DNA from: Ctenosaura bakeri | Lineage: Eukaryota > Chordata > Lepidosauria > Squamata > Iguanidae | Direction of reading: 5' to 3' | NCBI GenBank assembly: GCA_948474755.1 | Contig: CAOLHI010002161.1 | Location: 186,001 to 250,000, forward strand | Length of the DNA: 64,000 nt | In this document: in pieces, positions 55,180 to 64,000 of the stretch | Layout: the number at the start of each line of letters is the position of its first letter | Numbering within the stretch: position 1 is the stretch's first letter | Notes under the pieces: generated by a model | Database searches by the model: none | What the model was told of the DNA's origin: nothing | The model's input: only the letters and a program-made list of their open reading frames with translations | Translations under genes and position numbers: made by a program

Positions 55180-55720
55180 ATTTGCAGCAGCGTGCGAGCA
55201 GTGAGCAATGCAATCAAGCTTCAGCTGGGAAAGGATGGGATTCTCATTTAGCTGACCTTACCCGAATCATTTGTGCCTTCCTACAACTAGTATGGTGGGC
55301 ATGCAGTTTTGGGTCAGCCCAGATGACCTCTGGGTGTAAGGGGAAAGCAGTTAATTTCCTCTGCAATTAAAGTCCCTCTGTGTTTGAAGGAGACAAAGGA
55401 ACTTTGTATAATGGAATGTTATCAGTTTGGCTTGACCTGCTAGCTCTTGGCAGGGTTACAGAAGGTTTGCAACATTTTGTGGGCACTGGTGGGAAACTCG
55501 TCAGTTTCCTGTCTTAAACATGTGACGTCTTTGCAGTGAAATGTATAAAGGCTTGTACAACCTAAGGGGCAGGGCTCAGTCTTTTGGGAATGATCCTACT
55601 GAGACAGTAAAATCTTTTTTCCTAAAACCGTGGGTCTCTATCTTGGTTCTGCTGCACTAGCAAGGTAAACGACAGCTGTCTCCAGAATCCCTTACAGGAT
55701 GTACACGAAGAGCAAAACAA
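55180..55720 (+). other. Possible LTR-like remnant
   Basis: GTATAAAGGCTTG near 55,541 followed by GGGGCAGGGCTCAGTCTTTT and CGTGGGTCTCTATCTTGG resembles the TATA/R/U5 layout of an LTR. No clear ends, duplication or partner LTR were seen. Confidence 0.25.
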
Positions 55721-55756
55721 AGAGAAAAGAGGAAAGCTCCCACCAGCTACTCTCCA

Positions 55757-55866
55757 GGCATTTCCGCACTACATTGTTATAGTGCTATTATTCCACTTTC
55801 AACATCCTGTGGAATTCTGGGGTTTGTAGTTTACTGTGAGGCCAAACAGCTCTCTGGCTGAGAATG
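55757..55866. mobile_element. Fold-back MITE left part, cut by a microsatellite
   Basis: GCATTTCCGCACTACATTGT through AGCTCTCTGGCTGAGAATGC, where it runs into an AT/TATG satellite. The right arm is missing. Confidence 0.85.
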
Positions 55867-55867
55867 C

Positions 55868-55933
<66 letters not shown>

Positions 55934-55960
55934 CACATACATACATACATACATATATAT
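55867..55960. repeat. AT / TATATG / ACAT microsatellite
   Basis: About 15 AT units, then TATATG units, then ATAC units. Strongly self-complementary. Confidence 0.95.
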
Positions 55961-56247
55961 TATAGATATGTAGAGTATGTTTATATAAATATATATCTCT
56001 ATTTTTTCCATCTCTACCCGATAAGCCTGTGAAGCTTCAAAGGCTACCATGATACATTTTGTGCCTTTTGGTTGGCACAATGCTGCAAGATGGATTTTGA
56101 ATCTTCTTTCTCTTAATCCAGGCAAATCTTAAAATCTTGCAATAAAATCAATTTGAAATGCTTCTATCTTTCTTTACGGTAGCTTGTATTAAAATACACA
56201 TTCTATGTCATACGGTAGAAGCAAGAATACCCCCGAAAATATACAGT

Positions 56248-57160
56248 TGTTACCCTGTTTACTGGGTGTCCCACAAGGGACACCGAAGTGCACCCTCAAA
56301 ATATTAAAAGGTGGGGTGAATTAGCACAGAGCAAAAGTTAGCAATGCGAGAGGCAGGGCAACGCAGCGGAATCTTTTACCCAATGTCTTCTACAGGGTCA
56401 GGCCAAGCCAAGAAACAAACCAGAGTTTAAGACTAATTGTGATCTTTATTAAAATACAGACAAACAGTGTATGCAACACACTCACACAGATAACTATGGA
56501 AAAATAAAGGTTTGAGTGGGACAGGGGGAATTTTAAGAGGGATTCTTGATTTGGGTGATACTACACCTGTCCTGAAGCCCGGGTAGATCACTGTGAAGGT
56601 TCAAAGGTGCGTAGTCTCAGTACGTGGGACTGAGGGGACAGCTCGCCAAGCAAAGCGGCAGCAAGGTGGGATAGAAGTCCGGAGCGATCCGAGAAAGGTC
56701 TCGGAATCGAGGGTTTTTATAGGGAGAATGTAGCCGTAGGCCAGTTCGTACTTAAGGAAAAGCAATGAGTTTGGGGCTGGAGACAAAGCCTCCGAAAGGT
56801 AAGAATTTAGCAGGATTGAGTTAAGTCTGAATTGACAAAGAAATAGACAGTATGCAAATGCGCAGTGCTTGACAGTTGAGAATTCAGCTTGCCAAGTTGC
56901 CTGCTCGGGGCAGGGAGTTCTTTGTGAGCAGTGTGCATACATAATGGCGTGTTTGCTGAGAGGTCTCCTAAAGCATCGGGACGGCTATGTTTGGCCAGCC
57001 TGGTTAGAATATTGCAGCAATTATCGGCCGTGCCTGTCTTGTGAGCTTGTCCGGTGGCCCCGCAGACACGTGGAGAGAAGTGGTGGAAGAGAGCCAAATT
57101 ATTGATATCAAAAGTGATATCTGACATCCCTTGAGTCAGGGCTGGGCAATGGCAATAACA
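56248..57160 (-). mobile_element. Solo LTR of an endogenous retrovirus (gammaretrovirus-like)
   Basis: 913 bp read on the minus strand, beginning TGTTATTGCC and ending CAGGGTAACA (inverted TGTTA/TAACA termini). It has a TATA box (CTATAAAAACC, about 56,713-56,723) and a poly(A) signal AATAAA (56,450-56,445), in the order expected for U3-R-U5. Flanking 4-mers CAGT (56,244-56,247) and TAGT (57,161-57,164) differ by one transition, compatible with a decayed 4-bp duplication. No internal viral genes and no second LTR are present, so it is a recombination remnant. Retroviral class is inferred from duplication length and layout. Confidence 0.72.
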
Positions 57161-57664
57161 TAGTGGCTTTTCTAAGGGCTAGTTTTAAGGATTTGTTCCA
57201 CATTAGACTGTTCATCTTTAAAAATTTCTATCTGTAAAAATCTCTCCATCTCTATTTTAATTTTTACAGAATGATTATGAATCGATTGCTCATCCATCCG
57301 TTTCCATTATATTTGTCAACAAAGTACGTGCTTTCATTTTGGTATCTAACAGTATTTCTTTGGCTGCTTGCTTCCTACCAATTGTCACGAACATGGTTTA
57401 CTTAACATTCACTTTCAGAACACATATTTGGTTACTGATTTTTAGTTACTGATTTTCTTTAATAAACTTTTTGGACCATATGTTATTTCCAAGCCATACT
57501 GCATCATCTGCATGTTGGATGTTACTAATAATCTCTCTGCTTTTATTATGCTAGAGTTAGCCTAGAAATACTAGAAACAGATAGGGACTGACTTTGTGTG
57601 CATGAATGTTTCAACGTTTTTACAACAGTGCATACTTAGGTTAGCTAAGACTCCGTAAGACATA
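57161..57664. other. Intergenic stretch, nothing recognised
   Basis: AT-rich sequence between the LTR and a MITE remnant. Confidence 0.4.
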
Positions 57665-57784
57665 GACCATTTCCACACTAGCCTGTTACAGCGCGATGAT
57701 TCCACTTTCAACATCCCCTGGAATCCTAGGGTTTTCAGTTTCGGGTGGAATAATAGCGCTACAACAGTCCAGTGTGGAAATGGC
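57665..57784. mobile_element. Fold-back MITE, internally deleted
   Basis: GACCATTTCCACACTAGCCT start, CAGTGTGGAAATGGC end, 120 bp. Centre and most of the right arm are gone. Confidence 0.85.
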
Positions 57785-58194
57785 CCACCACGCTTCCATG
57801 CCTCCAAAGCAAGAGGGGGCTCAGATGCTGGACTGAGGCTGGAGGTGACAGCTGGGCTGGGTACCTGGGTGCAGTCTTATTTTTTCCACAAGTCCAGAAT
57901 TTTCTTTCTTTTTTTTTAAGGATTATTTTGGCCTTTTGCTATGTGTGCTGTGCTGACAAAGGCATGTCTGTTTATTGAACAAGATTTGGGTTTTTTTGTT
58001 TTTTAAAAGCTGGTGTAGGTTGTCGGTGAAAGAGGTCGCTTCCAGCTTGCGTATGACCTTGTGTCTTTAAACTGTATAATCTGTAGGTATACGAACAAAA
58101 AGATAACAAACTTTATTGCAACTTGTTATTTCCTTTCATAAATCTGATTGCAATTTACCTGTTTCCACAACAAAGACAAATGGCTCTAGTCTAT

Positions 58195-58730
58195 ATAATT
58201 TCTTAGACCCCATCTTGAATACTGTGTCCAGTTCTGGGCACCCCAATTCAAGGATATTGACAAGCTGGAGCAAGTCCAGAGGAGGGCGACCAAAATGGTG
58301 AGAGGCCTGGAAGCCATGCCCTATGAGGACAGACTTAGAGACCTGGGTATATTTAATCTGCAGAAGAGAAGGTTAAGAGGGGACATGATAGCCATGTTTA
58401 AGTATCTGAAGGGATGCCACGTAGAGGAGGGAGAGTGCTTGTTTTCTGCTGCTCCAGAGACCAGGACAAGGAGCAATGGATTCAAGCTGCAGGAAAGGAG
58501 ATTCCACCTGAACCTCAGGAAGAACTTCCTGACGGTCAGGGCTGTCCGGCAGTGGAATCTGCTGCCTCGGAGTGTAGTGGAGTCTCCTTCCTTGGAGGTT
58601 TTTAAGTAGAGGCTGGATGGCCATCTGTCGGGAGTGCTTTGAGGGTGTTCCTGCATGGCAGGGGGTTGGACTGGATGGCCCCTGGAGTCTCTTCCAACTC
58701 TACATTTCTATGATTCTATGATTCTAGTGC
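58195..58730 (+). mobile_element. CR1 LINE ORF2 C-terminus and 3' end
   Basis: Open from 58,295 for 104 codons ([40 protein letters not shown] and [15 protein letters not shown]), the end of CR1 ORF2, then a short 3' UTR ending in ATTCTATGATTCTATGATTC terminal repeats. It is the least decayed CR1 copy here, but 5'-truncated. Confidence 0.95.
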
Positions 58731-58779
58731 AGAAAGGGCCTAAGTTATCCACTTAGGCTATCTTCTCTCAAGTCAGGCC

Positions 58780-59724
58780 AGTAGTGACCTCTAGTGGTGA
58801 AAATATAAAATTTCCCTAAAGAAAAGTGTACTCAGAATAAATCCCAAATACAATACATGGCAATAAAATAGTCTACTCATTTCTTTGTAAGGTGGAGTCA
58901 GTCTAGTGTTCTTTAAAACAAAGAGAGCAGAGATTCATCTAGACTGTACAATACAGGTGGTGGTATGTGGTATGTGGACTTTGGTGTACTTTGGGGAAGG
59001 TGTTCAGCCCACAGGGAAGCTGCGGAAGATAAATTAGCCCCCAGACACTGCCCAGGTGCCTCCGCATTCTAGGTCCCAGCAAGGCTCCTAAGCTGTCAAA
59101 AACCAGCTACTATGTACTAAAGAGGCCTTCAGTAAGGATTCTATTTCATAGTGGCAAGGAAGACACCAGTTAGAAAACTATAAACAAGATTTTGGTGACG
59201 ATGGATTTGAAATTTTATTACCTGTGTTTTACTGCCCTTTGTCCTGGATCGCCCCATGGCCAAGAAGGGGAGTGGCCTCCACATACATTGAGATCCCTCC
59301 AGACCATCTTAACTGACAAAAGAAGAAACTTTTGAGACAAAATGTAGGCCTGTGACTCTAACATTATCACTTTTCTTCACTATGATTTTTTCCCACATCT
59401 TTGCATGATGAAGAAGCCAGTGAAGCTTCAAAAGCTTGCATGATGTATTTTGTACATTTTAGTTGGCCCAATAAAAATACACTGTGGACACAAGATGCGT
59501 ATTTCAGTAGTATCCCCCTGCATATGTTCTATCCTAGCCTCCAGAATTCAGAGGCATACTCTGAATAAGTGTGATTTGTGGCCCACTGCCCAAGCAAGGC
59601 AATTGACTAGTACTACAGTAACGCAGTCTAATCCAATTTGCATATCTTGTTGTGTGAGTATGTTCAGTTTTGTGGTCCTTTATTCTGGAAACAACTGTTG
59701 TTTACTAACAGAGATAAGTATATT
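58780..59724. other. Intergenic stretch, nothing recognised
   Basis: Unique-looking DNA between CR1 and SINE insertions, downstream of ATP8B1. Confidence 0.4.
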
Positions 59725-59922
59725 GTTGTTCTTGTGTGCCTTCAAGTCATTTATGAGTTATGGCAACTGTGAGGTGAACATATCACAGGGTTTCTGGGGG
59801 CTGGAAATGGTGTCCAAGGTTACCCACTGAGTTTCCCAGGGTTGAGCGAGGAATCAAACCCTGGTTTCCAGCCAGGGTCATAGTCCAATGCTCAAACCAC
59901 TACACCATTACTGGCTCTCAAA
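59725..59922 (-). mobile_element. Sauria-type SINE
   Basis: Reverse-strand copy: TTGTTGTTCTTGTGTGCCTT end, GAGGAATCAAACCCTGGT head. Internally shortened (the AAGACCTT-type stretch is missing). Confidence 0.83.
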
Positions 59923-61130
59923 CCGTATTTAAGCAGACTTCATATGCTACAGTCTTCACACAGATTTATACAAAACAGGCATAATTCAACAACTGATTGG
60001 AGTCAAACAGATGTTAGTTGCAATGAAGTGAAGGCCTTTCATTTAGAACCTTGGGATTATTCAAGGCTTACTTTGGGTTTGACTGTGCCCTCTAGCTTCC
60101 TTGGCCACATTTAAACCATCAGAAGGCAAATGCAACTTGAAAAATTTCTCCATAATATGAAAAATGGTAGCAGCCATTTCAAGAGACATAACTATAGGCC
60201 CAACTGCTGCTAGTGTGCTTTTTCATATATCTGTGTAAAGAACATTTTCTTCTTCCAAAGCAAGGGTTCCTTCTTTAGGTATACTAGAAGGTTCCCATCC
60301 CTGACATTCCCCCTGTAGCATCTATCACAATCTAGAAATGCTTAAATCATGATCTATAAGCAGTTGATCTGAGAGCTCTGTGTGTACACCAGTGTGGGAA
60401 GAGATTTCTTGCTTCAAGGACAGCTACTGCTTTGAGCACATCCTCTTTCAGTGTGCACTCAGATGGTCTTTTCTGGGATTTATCAATAAGGCAGATCTGA
60501 ACACCCAACTGGAGTTTCCCTGGCTAGCTGGTCCAAAAGAGCAGAGGGTGAAAGGGTTTTGTAGCACTTGACAACACTCTTATGAAGATCACCACACACT
60601 ATATGACAGTATGAATGTGAGTACACACACACATACACAGCATAATTAAAGCATCTTCAAGACTAATGAAAACACCTTCACATCAGTCAAAAACTTTACA
60701 AAATTAAGGTATATCAACAATATACATCATCACCATCATTTCACAAACAAAATGTTCACACATTACAGTTTCAGAGACAAGTATACAAAGCATTCTTTTC
60801 AATCAGCACGTTAAAAATTACAAATATTGCACCCAAATTTGATGCCTGAAAACATGTGGGCAACTATTTCCTCATCTTTGAAGTAAAGAAATTGATATTT
60901 AAAGCTAAACATGATCTCCTGTTACTTACTGAAAAGAAAAGCTGTAAACTTTTCCATATTAAATAATAATAATATTGAAGAAATGTCCATTTAATGATCC
61001 CAAAAGAAAATAAACAAACACACCTGATTTCATAATTTATCTCCCTCTTCTCCATGAAGTTACAAATATATAGAAAGATAAATTGGAGCATGCTGAAAAT
61101 TTTGAAATGTAAACCATTTATATGTTCCAA

Positions 61131-61168
61131 CATACACACACACAGACACAAACACACACACACACAAC
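61131..61168. repeat. (CA)n microsatellite
   Basis: CA run with a few interruptions (CAGACACAAACACAC). Confidence 0.93.
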
Positions 61169-62728
61169 CTGTGGAGATGGCAGTGCTTGGAAACATTAGG
61201 TTTTAGACTGTATCATCCAGAATCCCCTAGCTAGCATGGTCAGTGGCCATTCTTTCTGAGGAATTCTGAAGTTTGTAGTTCAAATATAAGTCTTCCAAAC
61301 TCTAGAAGATGTACACATATAAAGTTTTAAACCCAGGAAATTAGTTTTTACTATTAAAACATAGTGAATTTGATTCATCCCAAATATGAACTATTCCCTT
61401 GCTCCCAATTTGTGCTTTAAACCATCGCCCAGTGAACAAAAATGTTTTGACCAGTTCAGTCTGCTTCACATATAACAGAGCTTCTACTACATGGATCTCA
61501 CTTATCCATGTAAGATGTATACTTATCGTCATGCACCAAGAAACCAGGCCTAGCTACTTTGCCACACGTACACACATGTGGTGAAATAGACAACGTAAGT
61601 GCCTTTTAAGCCTGGCAGTGTCCACACATGACTGCTACACAAAAATAATTTCCATGCAAGGAAAATAGTACTTAAGAATGACTTCTATAAGCCAAGTGTT
61701 CCCATCTACCCAATAAGACTAAGCAAGTTGGGCATTAGGCTACACATCCCCAAGAAGGTATGCCAGAAATAAACCCTTTGCTGATTTCATACTGTTTTCT
61801 TTTTTCTCAGACAGATACAAAACATATAAAAAGTATATGGTATAAAATATGAGGCTGAGAAAAGGTTGTGATCTGCCAAGTCCCATTCATTTCATTGGAG
61901 GGTTCCACCACGAAGGCCCCAAAGGAGATTATATAGCCAAAAAAGAACCTGATCCCTCTAGAACAGATCAAATGTCAGGGGAGGGGGCAGGTGATCCCCA
62001 CAAGGTGACTATCGGAGCTGCCTCTCCTTTACTGCCAGAAGGCCCCAAAAAGTCTCCATACATTCCCTATGGGATTTGGAGCAATATTTTTTGGGGAGGG
62101 CTGGTTTGTTCTAAGCCCAGGAGAGGCCTCTCTTTCTAAAAGAAAGTGATCATGTTCATGTCACTTCCTGTTAAAAATAAGATCTCTCCTCTCTGGGGAC
62201 TGAAACATGGCAAAATTGCCCCCACGCTCCTAGGATGTACTGGAGGGTATTTGGGAGTGCTTTTTTCTTTCTTTCTCCCTTTAAAAAGTCAAAAAAATTA
62301 TTTAAGGCCGCACTTTTCTCATCCCTAGAAATTTAAGAGCTTTAAGAATATTGAATTTTTCTTTCCCAAGTCCCTGAAAATTGTTAAAGTATGCTGGAGC
62401 AGACCATCATCATTCATGTTTCGTTAATTATGTTCCAAGTGCTTACAAAGTAAAATCTCACAGTTAACTTACAAAGAACGAACAAATGAATAAATCTTTG
62501 GTTACCTAAAAACTGCCATTATATTTGAATAAATTAAAGGCACAAAGTGGCACACAGAATTGTTTTGCTCCTTGGCTGTTCGTCTTTGGTGCTGAGGCAT
62601 GAAATCAGAACTTCAAAAATTGCTTTTTTGAATTACAGCTCCCAGAATTCCCTAGGCAACACAGTCAGTTGGAGCAGTACTTTTAAAAAGCAACTTTCTC
62701 AAGCTCTGTATGGAATCTTTAGTTGAAA

Positions 62729-62734
62729 TTTATT
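62729..62734 (-). terminator. Candidate ATP8B1 poly(A) signal
   Basis: AATAAA on the minus strand about 350 nt after the ATP8B1 stop. An ATTAAA also lies near 60,990, so a longer 3' UTR is possible. No transcript evidence. Confidence 0.25.
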
Positions 62735-63081
62735 TCATGACTGCAATTTTAAAAAAGGATTTAAAGTCTTAAGTACTCTTTTAAAAACAAAGCCCTTAAA
62801 ATTGTTGGGCCTTAACGTCCATGAATTATTTGTATCCTTCAGTTTCACACAGAGCAGATATTTATACAAAGATCAAGATTTTAAAAATTTCACTCAGTTC
62901 TTCAGTTCAGTAGTCCCAAACTAAGTCACGTGGAAACAAAAATCAGACTGTCCTCATAACCTTGCATAATTGTGTCTGTTAAAAAAAATCCTGAGTCTTT
63001 CGTTAAAAAATAAAAAAATAAAAACTTTGTGCAATTGATGTTTTTTTTTAAATCCTTCTTGCCCAAGGACACAGGAAGTCA

Positions 63082-63312
63082 TCAGCTGGCTTCTTCAGCT
63101 TGCCTGACTTCTGCCAAATTGTTGCCAAGTACTGCAGTTAATGAAGCTCGCCTTTTTCGAATGATCCTCCCAGAAGCAATAAGGTCGGCATAACCACGCT
63201 GATGTGAGAAGGCATAAGCTGAACGACGCCCTGATACCCCACGACGGAAGCTGGTTGGCCTTCGCTTCCATTTTTCCTCCTTAGCCTTGTACTTCTTGCG
63301 ATTCTTCTGAAT
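63082..63312 (-). CDS. ATP8B1: Phospholipid-transporting ATPase IC, C-terminal exon (gene continues beyond window)
   Basis: The last coding exon: 76 codons, then TGA at 63084-63082, with acceptor TTGTTTAAAG just upstream. ATP8B1 is a P4-ATPase that, with a CDC50 subunit, flips phospholipids to the inner leaflet of the plasma membrane. The exon carries the conserved C-terminal regulatory stretch [20 protein letters not shown]. Its AYAFS core (63,205-63,219) matches the autoinhibitory tail motif of P4-ATPases as I recall it. After IRKRR the last 21 residues are unlike the human tail. The position next to NARS1 on the same strand matches human gene order. Only this exon is in the window. A paralogue (ATP8B2/3/4) is less likely given synteny. 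Confidence 0.93.
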   Translation of the reverse strand: MQKNRKKYKAKEEKWKRRPTSFRRGVSGRRSAYAFSHQRGYADLIASGRIIRKRRASLTAVLGNNLAEVRQAEEAS

Positions 63313-63561
63313 CTTTAAACAAAAAAGTTATACAACAGGTTAAACTGAAGGGACAAAAGGAGTAACACTGAAACACCGGGCCACGCTCTTGCTCCATCTA
63401 GCACACTGCAGTTGACACTGATTGGCAGAAGCCCTCTAAACTTTCTGATGGTATTATTCTCCAGTCTTCTCTAGAGGCACCAACTATGTGCTCTGTCACT
63501 GAAGAATGTGGTCTGACTAAGTCTGACTTGCCTTCTATAGGCAAATGAAGCCCTTTGAATA

Positions 63562-64000
63562 CAGTGGTCCCTCAACTTTTATGAGGGTTCAGGGTACAGA
63601 CCCCTTGTGAAAGTCAGCAAATGCAAATAACTTCCCCCACCTGAGTGAGCACTCCTGGGGCTGCCCCCAATTCTTCTGCCAGTCACCCACGTGCCCTGCC
63701 TTCTTTCTGTGTGCATGGGTGAAAGGCAGATGAATGGAGGGGGAAACCCTTCCCCTCACTCCATTCACCTACCTGTTGCCTGCGTGTCCTGCCTTCTTTC
63801 TGCATGCATGGGCAAAAGGCAGGAAAATGGAGGGGGAAAATTCCCTCATGCTCTATCCACCTGCCTGTTGCCCATGTGCCCTGCCTTCTGTCTGCCCGCG
63901 TGGTAACAGGCAAGTGAATGGAAGGGGAAAGACTTGCACACATGTGAACTTTTTCCTCTTCCATTCTCTTGCCCTTTTCCTAGGCACAGAGAAGGAAGGC
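63562..64000. mobile_element. Tigger/pogo-like element with tandem repeats, cut by window end
   Basis: Left end CAGTGGTCCCTCAACTTTT after TA (63,560-63,561), a Tigger-type terminus. The interior has a tandem unit of about 92 bp starting CCTGCCTTCT at 63,695, 63,788 and 63,880. The repeated open frames on both strands follow from the tandem structure and are not genes. It lies in the last ATP8B1 intron. Confidence 0.7.

Larger units (their letters stand above)
59923..63081 (-). other. Presumed ATP8B1 3' UTR and 3' flank
   Basis: AT-rich, largely free of the repeats common elsewhere in the window, which fits an exonic 3' UTR in at least the part nearest 63,081. Contains a (CA)n run at 61,131-61,168. 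An open frame at 61,849-62,139 has no recognisable product. Confidence 0.4.

Noticed and set aside
63683..63964. Repetitive open frames on both strands near the right end
   Set aside because: They are produced by a 92-bp tandem unit inside a Tigger-like element. There is no start or splice context and no known domain.

Overview
This window is vertebrate nuclear DNA, almost certainly from a squamate reptile (a lizard). Two lines of evidence agree. The only cellular genes are spliced vertebrate genes. The repeats are those of squamates: tRNA-derived Sauria-type SINEs, 5S rRNA-headed SINEs, RTE/BovB-type and CR1 LINEs, L1 remnants and many short DNA transposons. The species cannot be fixed from this sequence.

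The centre of the window (15,648-53,847, minus strand) is the complete coding region of NARS1, cytoplasmic asparaginyl-tRNA synthetase. I could resolve fifteen coding exons with GT/AG junctions. They join without a frame break into 559 codons plus stop, against 548 residues in the human protein. The start lies in a CpG island (about 53.65-54.23 kb) with GC boxes and an inverted CCAAT box. Upstream, on the same strand, the window holds the last coding exon (63,082-63,312) and 3' flank of ATP8B1, a P4-ATPase lipid flippase whose body lies beyond the right edge. Human chromosome 18 has the order FECH - NARS1 - ATP8B1, all on one strand. No FECH exon was found, but a CpG-rich patch with a G-rich minisatellite at 1-173 is where the FECH promoter would be expected. 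The two genes are neighbours by ancient synteny. I see no sign that they act together: NARS1 charges tRNA-Asn in the cytosol, ATP8B1 moves phospholipids in the plasma membrane.

Layout: 1-15.6 kb is intergenic DNA rich in repeats (CR1, L1, mariner- and Tigger-like elements, BovB, SINEs, hAT-like element). 15.6-53.8 kb is NARS1, with most length in introns 8 (7.3 kb), 14 (5.3 kb) and 1 (4.6 kb). 53.8-54.2 kb is its promoter. 54.2-63.1 kb is intergenic DNA with a solo retroviral LTR, a CR1 3' end and the ATP8B1 3' flank. The last 440 bases hold part of a Tigger-like element with internal tandem repeats.

I found no new protein-coding system. The structures most worth a second look are in the mobile DNA. 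(1) A family of fold-back miniature transposons with more than twenty copies falls into two fixed length classes, 180 and 202 bp. Six copies have exact 3-bp target duplications. Nine copies crowd into NARS1 intron 1. In several copies the two arms share substitutions private to that copy. (2) A U6 snRNA 5' fragment is joined head-to-head to a 5'-truncated L1 between an 18-bp target duplication, which looks like a twin-priming event on two different templates. Assignments rest on reading the sequence and on remembered family features; no search was run.
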